Below, piece after piece: positions 46,250 to 60,500 of a stretch of DNA of 64,000 nucleotides. Both the position numbers and the translations under genes were made by a program. The stretch comes from Capitella teleta (lineage: Eukaryota > Annelida > Polychaeta > Capitellidae): NCBI GenBank assembly GCA_000328365.1, contig KB309171.1:1-64000 (forward strand), read 5' to 3'. Positions within the stretch are counted from its first letter, which is position 1, and every line of letters begins with the position of its first letter. The notes under the pieces were generated by a model. That model was not told the origin of the DNA and did not search any database. It worked only from the letters and a program-made list of their open reading frames with translations.

Positions 46250-48925
46250 TTAATCTACATTCAGTTTCCTGAATGCAGCGGCTGGTTCTTCGACTTTGAC
46301 CCTCTTCGATTCATCGATGCCCCAGTTTCCGGTCGTATTCTTTAATAACTCGTTCCTGTAACTATCCTCTGAAATCTTCTTCACCAAATCAGCTGAAATA
46401 GAGAAATAGGGGAGGGCACAATAATTTGAATTGCATTTGGTGAAGACTTTGTATGACACACCTGTGATATCATCCAGCTTGCCTTGATGAGGACCTTCAT
46501 ATTCATCAGGGAGGTATTCTACCGGAAGCATTTCCATCGGGATGTACTTGTACAGGCTCTCCATTGTATTGTGGACATGCAACTACGAAATAAAGAATGA
46601 AGAAAGCTGATCGACACTTCAGTTACTTACCCGGTCCCGAAATTTTTGTCTCATTACTTGCTTGATGACAGCCATAATCGCCTCCATGAAAGATCCAACG
46701 TTATAGTAATGGAACGCTTTTAAACGACCTGGCATGAATTTCTACAAAAAGAAAAACGCGTTATGATAGCGGCCCATCTTTGACTCGGTGCGTTATGATT
46801 CAAGTCTCACTTGCATGGCGTTGCTAAACTTTTTCATGTCGCCCATGTTCATTGCGCTAAGGTGCTTCGTGGTGAAGCCGGTGAAGTCGATAATCATAAC
46901 CATTCCATTTACTTGAACATTTTCGTCTCTGCCATAGAAATGGCCGACCATCTGTGTCACACGGAAACGGTATTTTGGCGGCATTCCCGGATCCATTAAC
47001 CCTGGGTGATGTGAAATGACATGTGAATGGTGATTGAATTCCTCACAACGTGTTCTCTCACCAACTCTGTTCAGGAATATCAGTCTTCCTTCTGAGTCCT
47101 TCTTTGGCAAAGGCAGAATGTACCTGCATGGGAACACGAATTAGTAAATTGCCCATAAGACTTTTTCCCATATCCTGGGCGCGATGCATTCTGGTCAAGG
47201 GAGCAATTATGTCACTGTTATAATATGCAATGCAGAATTACCGAAAACTCGCGGGTTGTTGACGGCCAGTGGTCTGCTCGCTTAGGTAATTGAGAACTAG
47301 CGTTTTTTTTAATAATAATATGATATTTTGATTATTTCAATATTTGCCCCAAGTAGGATATTTTGCGCACTCCTCTTCATCTTGTCAAGCACCGTATGAT
47401 ATCTTAGTTTTCCTTCAATCAGCAGCAATCCTTTCTTTTGGCTCAGCTCTTCAATTCTCGATATAAGTGCCAACAGCTCTTTTTCGCTTTTACATATGAG
47501 TGTCGCTTGACAGGCGTATCTTAGATTACTGATGGTCCATCCTCCAATTTTGATGCCAGCCGCTAGCCTTTCAGTTACTTCCCTCGAAAATTCTTCCGTA
47601 TGTATGTTGAAAAGAGATGAAGATAATTATGACATAACCTCGTCTAACACCACACCCAATAGGAAACCAATGAAATGCTGCTCGTTCTTACTGTAGCGAG
47701 AATTGTCATTAAAACTAAAACCCAATGACTTTCAGCATGCTATATTTTTCCATAATTCTTAAAGCTGCTAATAATAAAAAAAAAAATAAAAAAAAAAAAA
47801 AAAAAATCGAAATCACACGGCATTGATTTTCGCTCGACCAAACTTCAAATCTGCAGGAAAAGTGCATTTTGAGTGCAAGTTATTGATAAAAGATAAGAAG
47901 GTCACAAGATGGGATGCACGAGTAGACGCACTTCAGGCAATTCAATGGTTAATCGGCGCATTATCGAGTCCGTGTCTTATATTTATCTATTACATTGCTA
48001 GACATCAGTAGAAGGCATTTCCCATAATCGGCTGAAAAAAAAAGGCTTAATTACATACAACATACGAGTTAAGTTTCGATTCTGTTACAGTAAACAAGTA
48101 AGTACAATTAACGCATACGCCAGAATCGGGAATGCAAACACAATTAATCTTCTACCGTAGAATAACTCACCCCGATTTGAGGTATCGCTGCAGCTCGGCT
48201 TCGTGGGTGTCGATGCGGTCGAACCAATCTGTCCTCTCACTCCGCAAGGTCATCATGCCCTCGATCATTTCTCTCGCTCTCAGCTGACTGAATTTAGCTC
48301 CACGCAAAAACATCATAAGGAACTCCATGTCTGAAGGGATATCCAACCGAGTCTCATCAAATATTCTCCATTGTCGAATTAAAACAGCAGCAGAAAATCA
48401 AGACCACCTATATTCGAAATTGGGGATAATTATTCTATGACCTGTCGACTTTAATTATTGATAACCTGCCTATAGCTGTGTAAAAATTACCAGGCCACTA
48501 GATTTAACCGTCTATGCTAGTGCACATAATTAAGACCCCTTAATTTGATTATACCATGAAGAACAGGCGATGAAACCCCGCACACAGCCCTTTCTTTGGC
48601 TTCATATTGGCATGATATCTTAAACCCGTTTAACATTTAACATTCAGGAAAGTTAGACGAGCTGATATCTACATAGCCCAAGTACCATTGTTCTTGTATT
48701 TAATTGAATGCAACGGGAATCAGATCGAAATTACAATATCATATAATACGAGAAGTATTGAGTCCCACCTGTTCTGCATGTTAAGTGAGGTTGATCCAGG
48801 ATCCATTGTTTCAGTTGCCTAGCAGCGTTGATCCTTTCTTCTGGATCTTCGTTAATTTCCTTCTTCGCCTTCTCCAGGGATTCTGGAGTCAACCGGCAAA
48901 CATATGAGCTCAGGTCATCCGCCAT
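46250..48925 (-). CDS. CRAL-TRIO lipid-binding protein (complete)
   Basis: Seven exons in transcript order: 48925-48769, 48330-48171, 47123-47062, 47001-46811, 46741-46631, 46582-46462 and 46392-46250. They join in phase to 314 residues, the usual length for alpha-tocopherol-transfer-protein, clavesin or CRALBP relatives. The N-terminal helical part (CRAL-TRIO-N) includes MEFLMMFLRGAKFSQ; the lipid-binding domain includes VNGMVMIIDFTGFTTKHL, then RLKAFHYYNVGSFMEAIM and MLPVEYLPDEYEG. These proteins are soluble carriers of tocopherol, retinoids, squalene or phosphoinositides; the ligand here is unknown. I chose the ATG at 48925 over an in-frame ATG at 48973 because MADDLSS begins a typical family N-terminus and has a good context (AGAATGG). 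A LINE relic lies in the second intron. Confidence 0.92.
47330..47660 (-). mobile_element. LINE reverse-transcriptase fragment
   Basis: On the minus strand the stretch reads GVRRG, then after a frameshift EEFSREVTERLAAGIKIGG, ISNLRYACQATLI and a helix SEKELLALISRIEELSQKKG. This matches the GVRQG and NLRYADDT-LI segment of non-LTR reverse transcriptases. The catalytic YADD has decayed to YACQ. The fragment is short, inactive and sits within an intron of the CRAL-TRIO gene. The clade is not decidable by eye. Confidence 0.7.
47778..47807 (+). repeat. A-rich tract
   Basis: Two A-runs are separated by a T within the CRAL-TRIO intron. No function is apparent. Confidence 0.8.
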
Positions 48926-50236
48926 TCTGGTCGCTTGTATGATGCAATGGTAAGAGTCAGCCTTGTTTATCAACGTACTTCACCCCCTTAAAGGCTATGC
49001 ATATTCATCAGCACCCGACGATGAGTGATAAGCAGACATTGAACATTAGATCGAAGGTTATTATACAACCAATTTTTCGTTCAAATAATCAGCCCACTGC
49101 TCTAGAGTCAAGACAGGATAACTCTGTTGCTTTTGCAGCATAAATAACGACCCAAAACAAGCATCAACCAATCTCCTTTCTATTGAATGCACGGGACAGT
49201 GGGATCCGTCCTGACCTTCTCAGTAAATAAATATAAAACGACGATTTTTCTAACATAGCTCGTTGTCCTTTAAATTAAGAGAAGTCTATTAAATTAACCG
49301 GAGTCATATTTTGACTAGGAGATAAAAATCTTCTTCCCTTGATGACTCTGCACTAGCGCCCGCAGAGGGGTGAACATAAAAGCCAAGATCCATTACCTAA
49401 TGATTACATATCATTATCACCTAATGGATTACACGAACCGAGTACTAAGTGCCCAGGTGTAGAGGTTTACTCGGCGCAACCCTGTTGATAGCTGAATCAG
49501 TTGCATGCTTCCAGATTCTTCGTTCCATAATACTTAATAATACGTTCGATTAACGCCATACCCTAAGCATTGTGCGGCACCAATAGACCTGACCCTAGGT
49601 GACCCAAATCTTCATTAAGAGTGCAAATGATCCGCATTATCCTAAGCCTCTCCAAAGGGATTCAGGGGCTCTGATCAATCGAGGGAAGGATTGCAGGGCT
49701 GTGCGGGGCTCTCATTCATCCAACTCTTCCGTTGAGACCGACGCCGTTCCTTTGATGCAACAACGAGTGTTGGGATGTGACTGCAATGCACAAGTATATT
49801 GGCCAATGCAAACATACGGCAGGGTGCTCTATGAAAGATTTACAAGGAGAGGTATAGCTGGGTGTTCTACGCATGCCCATAAAATAAACCTTGGGTTTGT
49901 TTTAAAGAAAGCAAATTTTAATTTTATTTATTATTCGTTATTTTTACTTTTGTTACCTTCAATGCTAGACTATACTTAGACATTATTTTTAATGTTAGAC
50001 CAAATAAACAGTGTTACCCCTCTTTATAATAATCAATATATTCGTTCTATTCGTTTGTGTCACACGTTTTAAATCTGTAATTACAGCATTACTGAGACGC
50101 ATAAACCAAAAAACAAACATAACCGATTAAATCAACTGTACATGTACACTATATATACACGCAGGCGAGTATCCTAAACCTTTCTTTTGATCTGTTGGAA
50201 TACATTGTTGACACTGCAGTATATTTGCATTGTTCT

Positions 50237-50530
50237 TCAAAGAACAGCTCTCCGGGTGACTAAGAGCTGGTTCCCCGTCTGATTGGCCCCTACCACAAAG
50301 AGTTCTTCAAAGCGGTGCATGGCTCTAGATGGATACTCCACTCTTGCTCCTCTGTCTGTTGGTCTGACAATCCGGAGATGGATCACTCCGCTTCGGGGCT
50401 CTGCTTCGTTTGCTGTGCTCCGATCTGCTTCCCTCTCCGGGGAGAACATCGCATTGTTTTCTGGATCTAGCGACAAACAAGGTTCTGTAATGGATCATCC
50501 TGTTTACTTTGGGATGTCTCTTCGTCAAGG
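50237..50530. other. GC-richer patch with open frames on both strands
   Basis: About 300 bp is clearly less AT-rich than its surroundings and is open in one frame on each strand (79 codons minus, 125 codons plus). Neither translation resembles a family I know, and no convincing splice sites bracket it. It could be an exon, a decayed repeat or a regulatory CpG patch. Confidence 0.25.
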
Positions 50531-52792
50531 CAACCGTTGCTATGGAGATTTCCTTATGCTATCCTTTGAAATGGTTGGCATCCACAGTTATCAAGATAAT
50601 AAATTTCTATATTGCATGTTCATCTATATGACATGCTTCATGAAAAAAGAATACCCATAAAGTTTGCAGAAACTAATAAGGTTTCGCATGTATGTATGAA
50701 TGTAGGCTTGGATTAGCTTGCACGTGGATAGACTAGCGATTTATTTGCAGTAACAAACCCAAGAGAGGTTATTCGTTTGCCTCAGTCGAATGAAATAAAC
50801 GCAGTGTTATGTCAATGTCATCGTCCTAGCGATAACATTTGTCCCCTACACGAACTCCTGTTTACATTAATTGAGGGATTTTTTTCTACCCTCTTTCCCT
50901 GAGAGCAGTCGGTAAACACCGCCATTTGGGTCTACTATCCATAACTGGATCATATTAGAGGCAAACAAGGGGACCAGAAATATTGAATCTGTAAAAGAAA
51001 TACACTATAAATAGCGAAAAGAGTGGACCAGTAAACATGCTAATTTTAAACGTGTCAAATTGCATTCTATTTCTATCTTCAGGTAACATTGGACTTGAAT
51101 TGGTATAAAAAGACGAGGGTTGACCTTAATGTCCTCAATGTGGCCGGGCACCTTGATTAATCTGCCTCTCCGGCATTCGCGTCCATGGCGTTCAAGGTGA
51201 TTGAAGGATCCGCCTACTCAGCTCAACATTCAATCTCGCCCACAATGAATGTCACTGCTACAAGGTGGAGCATATAACACTCGACTCGTTGGCTCATTGC
51301 ATGAGTATGCCCACTTCAAATCGCATGCAATAGACTCTGTGTTAGGCGAATGTCTTCGTTCAAGGTCATGAATTTTGACATTGACATGCACCAATGTTCA
51401 TTTCGTTCTATTGCGTCCCTTAGCTTGGAATATTGGACCACGTAGTAGTCACATACTTCGCTGTTGTGGTCATTTTGTACACTTAGGCTCGTCTGCCACG
51501 TACACACATGTTCTGCATGTGAACGAGCGCGGATTTCATCCGGTGTAAAAACCCATTCCCGGTCGTTTTCGTTACCATGGGAACTGTTTGTGGTTGTGAA
51601 GAAGCGATTTGCAGTGCATCAGTGTTTGATGGGGAGACTGTATAGTTTATGTCGTGTCATAAAGGCTACTTCGGCACCAATGAAGCCCTCCTTAATTTTA
51701 ATGAAGCAGGTTTATGTGCTGGAAAAGTAGTAGGTTTCCGATGGGCGTTTCTTAGGAACGGGGGCTGGGCACACTGATCGATTCACTCCTTTGTGAGGAA
51801 GCAGCGACGATGGTGAATGCTGAATGGGCATCCAAGACAGACAACGTCATTTAACTATATCTGTCTTCCCCGTGCAGTAAATTCCACAAATTATACATAC
51901 ACTTCACAGACACCTGCCGACACTGATTCATAATGCAATAATATTCCCTTTTCTAATACATACATGTAAGTAAGATCGACTCACCTTCATTTATAATTGA
52001 GTGTTTGTCTTTTGCACGCGAGGGAGGTTCATTGATGAATTCGCATGAACTCCTAATTCACAAAGAGGACGCGGGCGCTGCGTCGCAAATCAGAGACATT
52101 TGGCACATTTAATGGACGTCATTTAGCCAAGTAAGTTGGACTTCGTACAAGGTCATCTGATGGCCTTGAGTGTATATGGCTGTGATCAGAGAATGGCGTG
52201 CTCCTGTTGTTTCATAGAGCAATGAAAACACCATGAAAGATGTACCGCGGACGCGCGAGACGGCGGCGCTCATGCCACATTTTCATTGCGAAAACATCGG
52301 TCTGTTGATGACGAATGCGCTCTTACGGCGATTGATTTGTTGAACATCCAATTCTGCCGCGCACGCGACAAGATAATACTCTGTGCCTCATTCGTCTGTT
52401 CTTTATCCCCTATCAGGGAGGCCGCAGCTGCAAGAAGGGTGGAAATCTGAGAGTGTACAGTTGTTGCAGGGGTTACTAAGAATCAAGCACCCCCCATGGC
52501 CTGGCTCTTATGCTCTCTCCCGCGGTACAGCCTCAGGAAGATAATTCCAGTTTGTTTACCTTTTCCGCTTTGGGCATTTCCTTTTGTTGGCAGATACTTA
52601 GGGGAACGTTAGTCTTTTCTTTCAAAGCAAAATTGCTCGCAAATTGTCTAGACGGCAGCTACCCTCAAAAGTTCCATCTTTGTATCTTGCATCAAGTGTT
52701 CGTAAATAATCTTTCTCCAAGCATGCAACCATACATTGTTAAAATTATTAGTTAACCCATGTTTAATTGTTTACCGACCTACTTCCTCGTCT

Positions 52793-52850
52793 CGTTTTTT
52801 GTTTGTTTGTTTTTTTGTTTGTTTTTTGTTTTTTTTTTTTTTTTTTTTTC
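52793..52850 (+). repeat. (TTTG)n / poly(T) tract
   Basis: Alternating TTTG units grade into a run of T directly before the SINE-like sequence at 52868. Read on the minus strand it would be an A-rich run. Confidence 0.85.
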
Positions 52851-52867
52851 TAACTTTCTTTTATTAA

Positions 52868-53055
52868 GAAGAGGTGGTGGCCGAGTGGTTATAGCGTGCT
52901 TGCCATGAAAGGGCTTGGCGCTGATCACTGGAGGTTTGAAAACAGCCGCCAACCTTGTGCCCTTAGCCATTCAATTTATGCTTACCTCCTCGGATCACAT
53001 AAACCTTGGTTGTTTTAGGATTCCGAGGTTAAATAACCCCATGAAAAATCTCTAA
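52868..53055 (+). repeat. tRNA-Ser/Leu-like SINE
   Basis: The sequence begins GAGGTGGTGGCCGAGTGGTT, which contains a strong A box typical of class II tRNAs. It continues with a weakened B box (GGAGGTTTGAAAACAGCC) about 50 nt later and an unrelated body ending near GGTTAAATAACCCC. The head differs from that of the SINE family at 13163, 21075 and 22473, so it is a second family. Confidence 0.55.
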
Positions 53056-53519
53056 CTCGTATAATTATATCAACCTCTGTAAGGGCTCTCAGCGCACAAA
53101 CACGTTTGGCCTCTACATAATTCTATCTGCACAAAACAGCACTCACTAAACACACAGCTGTGTGTGCATTTCTCTCCAAGTGTAGACTTTTAAAGGCAGC
53201 AATGTTCGGAGTAGCGAACGGATATTTCTTCGGCAAGGTTCATAATGTTTAGTGTCAGCACTGTGATTCGTTAATTAATCATCCTCGTTCAATTACACGG
53301 GCAATATTAACCACCTTTGACAGCGAAGTATGCAATATATGCAATCCATTTTGATACTGACCTTCATGATCAGATAACTCAACATAATGTGGCTGCCTGC
53401 TCCTACCCCACGAAGCAATCAGCCGGAAACCACCAGGCTGTGGTATCTGCTGCAGGCGTTTCTGTTGGCTGTCTTGCTTCTTGAAGGACAGACGACAAAA
53501 GTCAGTATGTCGCAGTGGA

Positions 53520-54400
53520 AGAATCCTGCTCGCCTATAGACAGAATAGTTTCTGAAGTGCCTCAAGACATCGACATCTATTCTCCAATTCATGGACGAAA
53601 AAACTGCATAACGCTATCATGCCTAGTACCAATTGTCCCCTTTGACTGCGCACCTGAACAATTGTGAATATGCGAATGACACCAATATACCAGCTTGGAT
53701 TGAATAACTCTTTACAGTAATTGACGAGAATATGAATAGAGCAGCGCATTTGAGTCAAAAATGGGGCATGAAGTTCAACCCTGGAAAAACTATTCTGGTC
53801 TCAAGAGTCAGTTACAATCCCGGAACCTGAGATTCACCTTCCATCTGTAAGAATTTGACATCACAAGTATTTCTCTCACCCCCTCCCATTTATCACATAA
53901 AAGAACAGTCTCCTGAAATTCTCATTCGTACCTATAACAGCTTCATTCGACCTAATTCCACAATATGTTACCGAGAATCATGCCGCGATGTTACGTCGAC
54001 TGCTGTCTTACATATTTTTTTGGGTGCACACGAATATCTTGCACAAGAAATTACCTATCGAGGATAACATTAAAGATGAGAGCCAAGTATTTCTACGTGC
54101 GACCTCCAAATGTCCCATATCAGATATATCGATCCGCATAATTCCATACACGCAGCCCCTCACAGATGCCAACTTTCACGGACCAATGCCTCACTCATCA
54201 CATGCATTGAACAACAGAATAAATTTCGCCGCCATCTGCTACCTTTTAAAGCTCAACCATTAGCTTCTGCCTCATTCTCCAAACATGGACATCAAAGAAC
54301 TCCACACGCCACTAGAGGGCCTCATGTACTCATACCCAACGTGTTTCGTCCTCCGATTCACGGAAAATCTAAAATTTCCCTTCATATTCTGAACTGTTCG
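53520..54400 (+). mobile_element. LINE relic, CR1/Jockey-like reverse transcriptase
   Basis: From 53669 one frame reads YANDTNIPAWIE, an in-frame stop (TAA at 53699), then LSQKWGMKFNPGKTILVSR. This is the YADDT plus W-x-x-x-F-N-P-x-K-T segment of CR1/Jockey-group enzymes, with YADD decayed to YAND. Further downstream, in other frames, ILIRTYNSFIRPN and FRRHLLPFKAQPLASASF resemble the post-RT thumb and C-terminal region. Several stops and frame changes show a dead copy. Confidence 0.65.
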
Positions 54401-54529
54401 ATGTCATCCCCATCCAGATCCGTAATGTTTGCCCGCTGTCCCACTTCAAAGTCTGTACTCAGTCCCATTAAAGATATCTTGGACATGGCCCATTTATTAA
54501 GCGACTCAAAATCTGTTCATGTCATAACA

Positions 54530-54547
54530 TGTTTTTTTTTTTTTTTC
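54530..54547 (+). repeat. Poly(T) run
   Basis: A short T tract lies after the LINE relic. It could mark the boundary of a neighbouring antisense retroposon. Confidence 0.6.
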
Positions 54548-54559
54548 GACGTTTCGTGA

Positions 54560-57500
54560 CAACGTTGATAAAATTATAATTATAAAGGGAAATAAAAAAT
54601 AACTGGCTGGTTCCAGGTTGATTAATTTTACTCAATCAATCAAATGTAACTGAAAAACGTGAAATTAAGTTAATTTTACTCAAAAATAGCCTGATATGTA
54701 ACCACTCATTCGAGAACACTGCATGCGATCCCAGACCCATCGCCAAGTCACGATGGACACTGCAAATGCATTAGGTCGCTGTCTCATTCAGTCTCGATTT
54801 GGTCACGTTTTGCAATTTTAGCTTCATGTTAGGTCATCTAATGAACGCATCCATTGGGTCTAGCGATGGAATCACTGTGCAGGATGTCCGTACATGAGCT
54901 TCCCTTTGCAGAGGTCAGGATCGAGTTCGCTTAACTGAGAAACGCAATCCACCGCAGCGAATCTCACAGCATCGGGTTTATATTGGGTCATGGGTCAGTC
55001 ACATGACAGACGCGATGGCAGAGCCATTGCTTCATACATCAAAGTTTGCCTCATCCCCAACTCGGGCTGCGAGAGCTTAGCTCTTTTTCCCCTGGCAGAG
55101 GGTTCACCCTACACTGCTAAATCAACTGCCTCGAGGACCCAATTCTTGATCACGCGGATGACATAATTATTCTGACTGCATGATTACAGCATGCGTCCTT
55201 TCAATAGAACAGCAAGCAAAACGGCGTCTGTGGTCTGTGCAGCCCCATTTGGCGCCTTATATTTCCATTGTTCGGTCGTTTCTAAGCCGCACAAAACCCC
55301 AGCTCTCCTTCGCCTGCTTCCCTGGATTCACTGGGCAAAAAACAAGGCGGAAGTCATGCGTTTGGTTTTATAAGTGTTGGCTTCGAAGGTTGAGTGCTGT
55401 AACTCCGAACCTGATTCTATAAGATATAAGTCTCAAATGCATGGGGGAAAATGGGAAAATGGCCCCATTGACACAAACTCCCATTGACGAGTACTCTGAT
55501 CTAAAGAGATGCAACTCTATGATTCTACTTTCAAAGGACCGTAAACCAAAAGATATTCTTTTTTTCCAAGTTTCAGGTAATGTACTTTATTTTAACGCTT
55601 GTATAGTACACCACTCTCCTTGTTTAATCATTATGTCAACATTGAATAACTCCTCTTTGGTCGGGCAAATAATATGTTTGTTCCTTTCTTTGACACCGAG
55701 CAGCAATCGTTGGTGATGTATGTTCGTGAATACCAAATCAGACCCTCTTCTCAATATTTGCCCAGACCACTCTAGCGTCACACGCTACGCTATTTTCCAA
55801 TCCTATAGCTTCACTATTTGCGACAACGAAAATCTTCCGGGGACCTGACTCATTAGGCTTCATTCAAGTGAGAGGGGTATTTTTGCTGTATGTACGTGGA
55901 TCCTGTAGGGGCATAGAAGAATGACACTAATAACCCTGGCAAGGTGGGTCACTAGGCATGTTTCCCCAAAGAGCAGCAATTTATCCCTGAAAGGAAAAGT
56001 GGCATGGTTGAGAAGAAAAATGTTTCTAACAAATGAAAAACATTCAACTTAATGAAAGTTCAAGTGAACATGATTAAATGTGAGGTGTATTAACTTGGAC
56101 ATAACGGCATTCCAATTGGGTGATCTGTGGGTCGTCGAGGTGCTCCTGGATGAGATCAACTCAATAACCTTGATAATGCGCACCCTTGGTCATAACACAG
56201 CATGCAGATCAAGTGACCAATGCATTATGCATGGATATCACACACCTTTTACACGGAATGGGGTTTTAGGCACAGCCCTAAATGCTGTTCAGTTGAGCCT
56301 GAAATACACGGCTTTCTGTGCAGCATCATGAATCATGACAACCAATAAAACATTGATCAGCCTTTTCTACGGGAACACAAAATTGTTAGTACGCTAAAGG
56401 TAGCGCATAAATAGTACATTGACACACGTCAAGCCCCCTACCATTCTGGAAGCGAGAGCGAATTTAATATCATACCGTTGCCATAGTAACACTGAGCCTG
56501 ACTCTAGACACAATGATGAATGGATTCAATGCACACGAATGTCTATAGTATTATTAAAATGACATTTCTGACAAAACCTCAACTACACATCAGTTTACGC
56601 TTCCATTTCCTTCCATTAATAATCAGATAACGAGAAGGCACCTCTGTAATCAAAATTCTGCTCCAACAGGATGTTTTGGGAGGCTGAATTAAGATCGATC
56701 CGCAAAATTTACATTTTTGATTACACCAGATTTAAGTGAGTACTGTGGTTGTATGCGACTTGTTTTGACGACCATAGACCTGCATAAATGTAGAACGCAC
56801 CCTGAAACAACCTCAACTTAATCAAGACCGCAATTCCATTCTTCACCCACTTAAGCCCCGATCAAATGAAGGACAGTAACCCCAACCCCAGTGTTTATAC
56901 CGGTAACGCTAATCCTCATTTCCAATTGCCTCGGATTCGCATAATACCTACCTGGACAATGGAGCTAAATTTCAGTCTCTATGCCAAAAACAGCACTCAC
57001 ACTCCATCTATCGGATATATTCTAACACACGATCTGGTCCCTAGTTTGCTATATATTTATTGCATCCTCCGAATAATACACATATTGCATAACTGACGTC
57101 ACCATGAGTTCACTGATCCACCCGAGTGGTAGGGTGAAGGCCTCTATTACCGATTTTGATTAAGCTAATTACGCGGAACTACTAATTACCCAACGTAAGA
57201 GTGGTAAGACGGTTATGTGAGGCGAAGTCTGAGTGAGAAGCAGCAGTCTGCATATAATTATTACGTAAGAATAACAATCGCATGTAATGTAAGGAAACAA
57301 TTGAAACTATTTGAAGTAACAATAAACACCAAGATGCAACAATTCTCGGATGAAAGGAAGGGGGAGGGGGCACCAGCCGAGGAGAACAGGAGAAGAATCC
57401 AATCTCTGCTCCATTACCGAGGAAGGAAATACGATGAATGCCAAATCACCATTCTTTCATAGCGGCCAACGGTAAACGGGGAACATTGTGGCCCTTAATT

Positions 57501-60500
57501 CGATACTTCGATGAAATAGCCAATACAAATCATATAAAGTAGGCCAGTCTGTGCAGACAGTAGCTAAAGCTAAAGCCCTCAATCAGAATCTGAACACGTG
57601 GCCAACATGCTGACATTATAAACTTGTTTGCTTGGTTAATTACATTAAATATTTCTGCAATGGAATGTTATATAATGTACATGTAAATATTCAAATTTTC
57701 AACACAATTGTATCCTAGAATTTTTCGCCACGGTTCCACGTGTCTTGTAGCTGGCTCTAGTTTTCCCTCCCAGACCTCGTCTCAAAATCCCCCAAGAATT
57801 ATCAATCGTTCAAAACAGCTTTGATAATTTTGGCGCAGTGTTCACGTGACTCGAAGGGGGAGGGTCGAGCACTGCATGCGACGTGGCTCCCAAAAGAGCA
57901 TAATCGATTCTGGCTTTATCGCGAATAACAGCGAAGAACAGCACAGACATCTGAATGCATGGACCCTCTATGGAATTCAAGCAGCCCTGTTATGAGACAA
58001 GTGCATGCATTGGGAGTCTAGGACTGAGATTAAACTCAGTCCATATCATCCATGCATATAGCTAGTGTTACGCATTGCTTACATAATGGTATACTTCACT
58101 CATCTGTGTAGTAAGCACAATGCATAGTATAAGCGTGTGGAAGACAAGGCGCATTGGATATCTCCTTCAGAGAGAGAGAGAGAGAGAGAGTGAAGTCTGT
58201 TGCAGCCGAAGCTGTCCGCGCTGTTTGAAGGGATTCTTTCCTGAGACGGTTTCGTGTGGCTTCGCTGAGGCACCTAACAAGGCTGACGGCTAAACCCGCT
58301 TTTGTCTGCACTCGGCACAATTCCCCTTTTGCTGTCACATCGTGATGCATCGCCTTATTTGCGAGGATTACCCATTGACATGATAAATGCAGAGACAAAA
58401 CTCAGAAGGGCAAACGAAGGTTTTTCCAGGCATGCACTGATTCGGCTCGAGGATATATTATAGGTATCGGATGTCCTGATATGAGCCGTTATACAGCACT
58501 ATAGTAATGGCGTAATATGATTTTAAGAATACGCGATGGGTAAAATGCAACCTCCGACGTTGTCCATTGCGTTCAGTTCGTGCTATAACCTAGAATATTC
58601 ACACGTGGCCTTCGTTTCCTGAGGGAACGCCATGTCATGCATACTGCATAAGCGAGCTGACTTTTGCTGAAATTAAATTCCGCTGAGTCACGAATTCAAT
58701 GGATAAGTTCAGCTCCTTTATAGGAAGGTCTACGGGTGGGCAACATAATAACATTATCGCGTGGAAATCGGCTACCATATTTTCTACATTATGCACCACG
58801 CTAATGCAGCCAGGTATCTCACACGCATGCGCAGTGAACGCGGGCAATTGCCAGGTTCTTTCGGCGTTATCTGACTTGATTAATTGGCGAAGCGTTTGTA
58901 GCATGAGGCGGATCCATTTTGATAGAGATCGAACCGCTTAAATTTACATGCGGTGCAATGATGTTTACAAGATTATGTAAATACAATGATGTGAGGCTAA
59001 ATTAATGAAATTTGAATTTCCACTTCTTTCTTTCCGATGCATAATTACAGACAAAATATATTTTTTTTTTTTTTGCCCATTTCATCCTTTCAATATCATA
59101 TTGCAATTCTTATACAATTAAGCATTGACACTAGTGAGAGAGGCTCATGGTCAATGATGGATGTCATTTTCCTCTGTCTATGTCCGTCTGTCGCTGGTAA
59201 GTAAAGACTATGTTGGAGTGACGACCATAAAAGCTGCAGACCTTGGCTGGCATTTAAAATATTCCTCCGATGTCCTTCGGCCTAATGTGATGGAAGGGGT
59301 GGAGTCACTTCATTCATCTTATTAGTCCGAAATGGATTGGTCTGCTCCTTTGACTTGCTTTTTGCAGCGGTTTTGTTGTCACGCATTTATTGGCTTAACT
59401 AACAGCAATGACAGCATGCTGATGAGATTATTACCAGTCCATATAATGACATTTAATTATACATGCGCTACGAATGCACATACTGTCTCAGGCATTGACC
59501 TTTAAAATGGAAACGCCCCTGGAATATAATTATTGTAGCAATCAAAGCACTGGCTGCTCTGATTTGACGGGTGTACCAACTATGTCAGATCGTGTTTAGT
59601 GAAATTCCAAGTGTTGGAATGAGGCCTGTTATTTGAGGTATGATAAATGGAATGCAACTGTTAATTGTATCTCTATGTTCCAAGTGCAAATTTAGCTTTT
59701 ATATTACATTATTATATAAACGGATAAAAAGAGTAAAAAACAGTTGTTTTATGCTCATATCATTCTTTGAAATAAAGCTTTATGGTTTCAATTGGGCTGT
59801 TTGATCTGAAAGTAAATCAATAGTAAGATCCATCCACTTCCAGGCCTTTATGTCTAGAATTGCCTTCGCCTCCAGGCATGTGCGCCCCAATGCTGCACGA
59901 ATTGCATCATTCTACATTCCAAATGAGCCGCCTCGTCATTCGACCGAGAGGCTTATATTATATTAATAGCACATTGCACATTCACATCTGTGTCCAGGTA
60001 ATTTCCATTCAAGAACGAAGATGCAAAGTCAAGAAAAATCTTATCCAGTCGTTCCAGTGCAGACTGGCAATTACTCTGTGACATAGGAGAGGAGTAATCC
60101 TTGGTCAGCTGGTCCCATCCACACAAGCAGCATCGGCTGACATTGATGCTGTTTTAAGATCGCCCTACTTCCACGTCAAATATGCGTCTCTTGGGCAGTT
60201 TTATCTATCGGGAGATAGTGTCTTGTTTGCATCCAAAGATCGTGATGTTGCTGATGCAATATTGATTAGTCGGCAGTATACAGTTGGACTCGCCTTTGCT
60301 ATAAGACACTCGGCTGAGGAAGGGATGAATGTTTAGCGTTGTTGACAGCTTTGTGCAAGCAAAGCAGGTGCTGATTTCAAACTGCATTACATGCATACAA
60401 TCGTGATCAAAGAGGTAGAGCCACGTGGTCTTAGAAGAACTGAATATATTTCCATGATGCACATATATAGTGTCCAGCAGGTTGAGATTATATATTGATA

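Larger units (their letters stand above)
48974..53520. other. Gene-poor intergenic DNA
   Basis: No exon of a recognisable family appears on either strand. It contains the unassigned GC-richer patch at 50237-50530, T/G-rich simple sequence near 52793-52850 and a tRNA-like SINE at 52868. Much of it looks unique rather than repeated, so regulatory DNA is possible. Confidence 0.5.

Noticed and set aside
47823-48011. 62-codon plus-strand frame in the CRAL-TRIO intron
   Set aside because: It follows an A-rich tract but shows no recognisable domain, and is antisense to a real gene.
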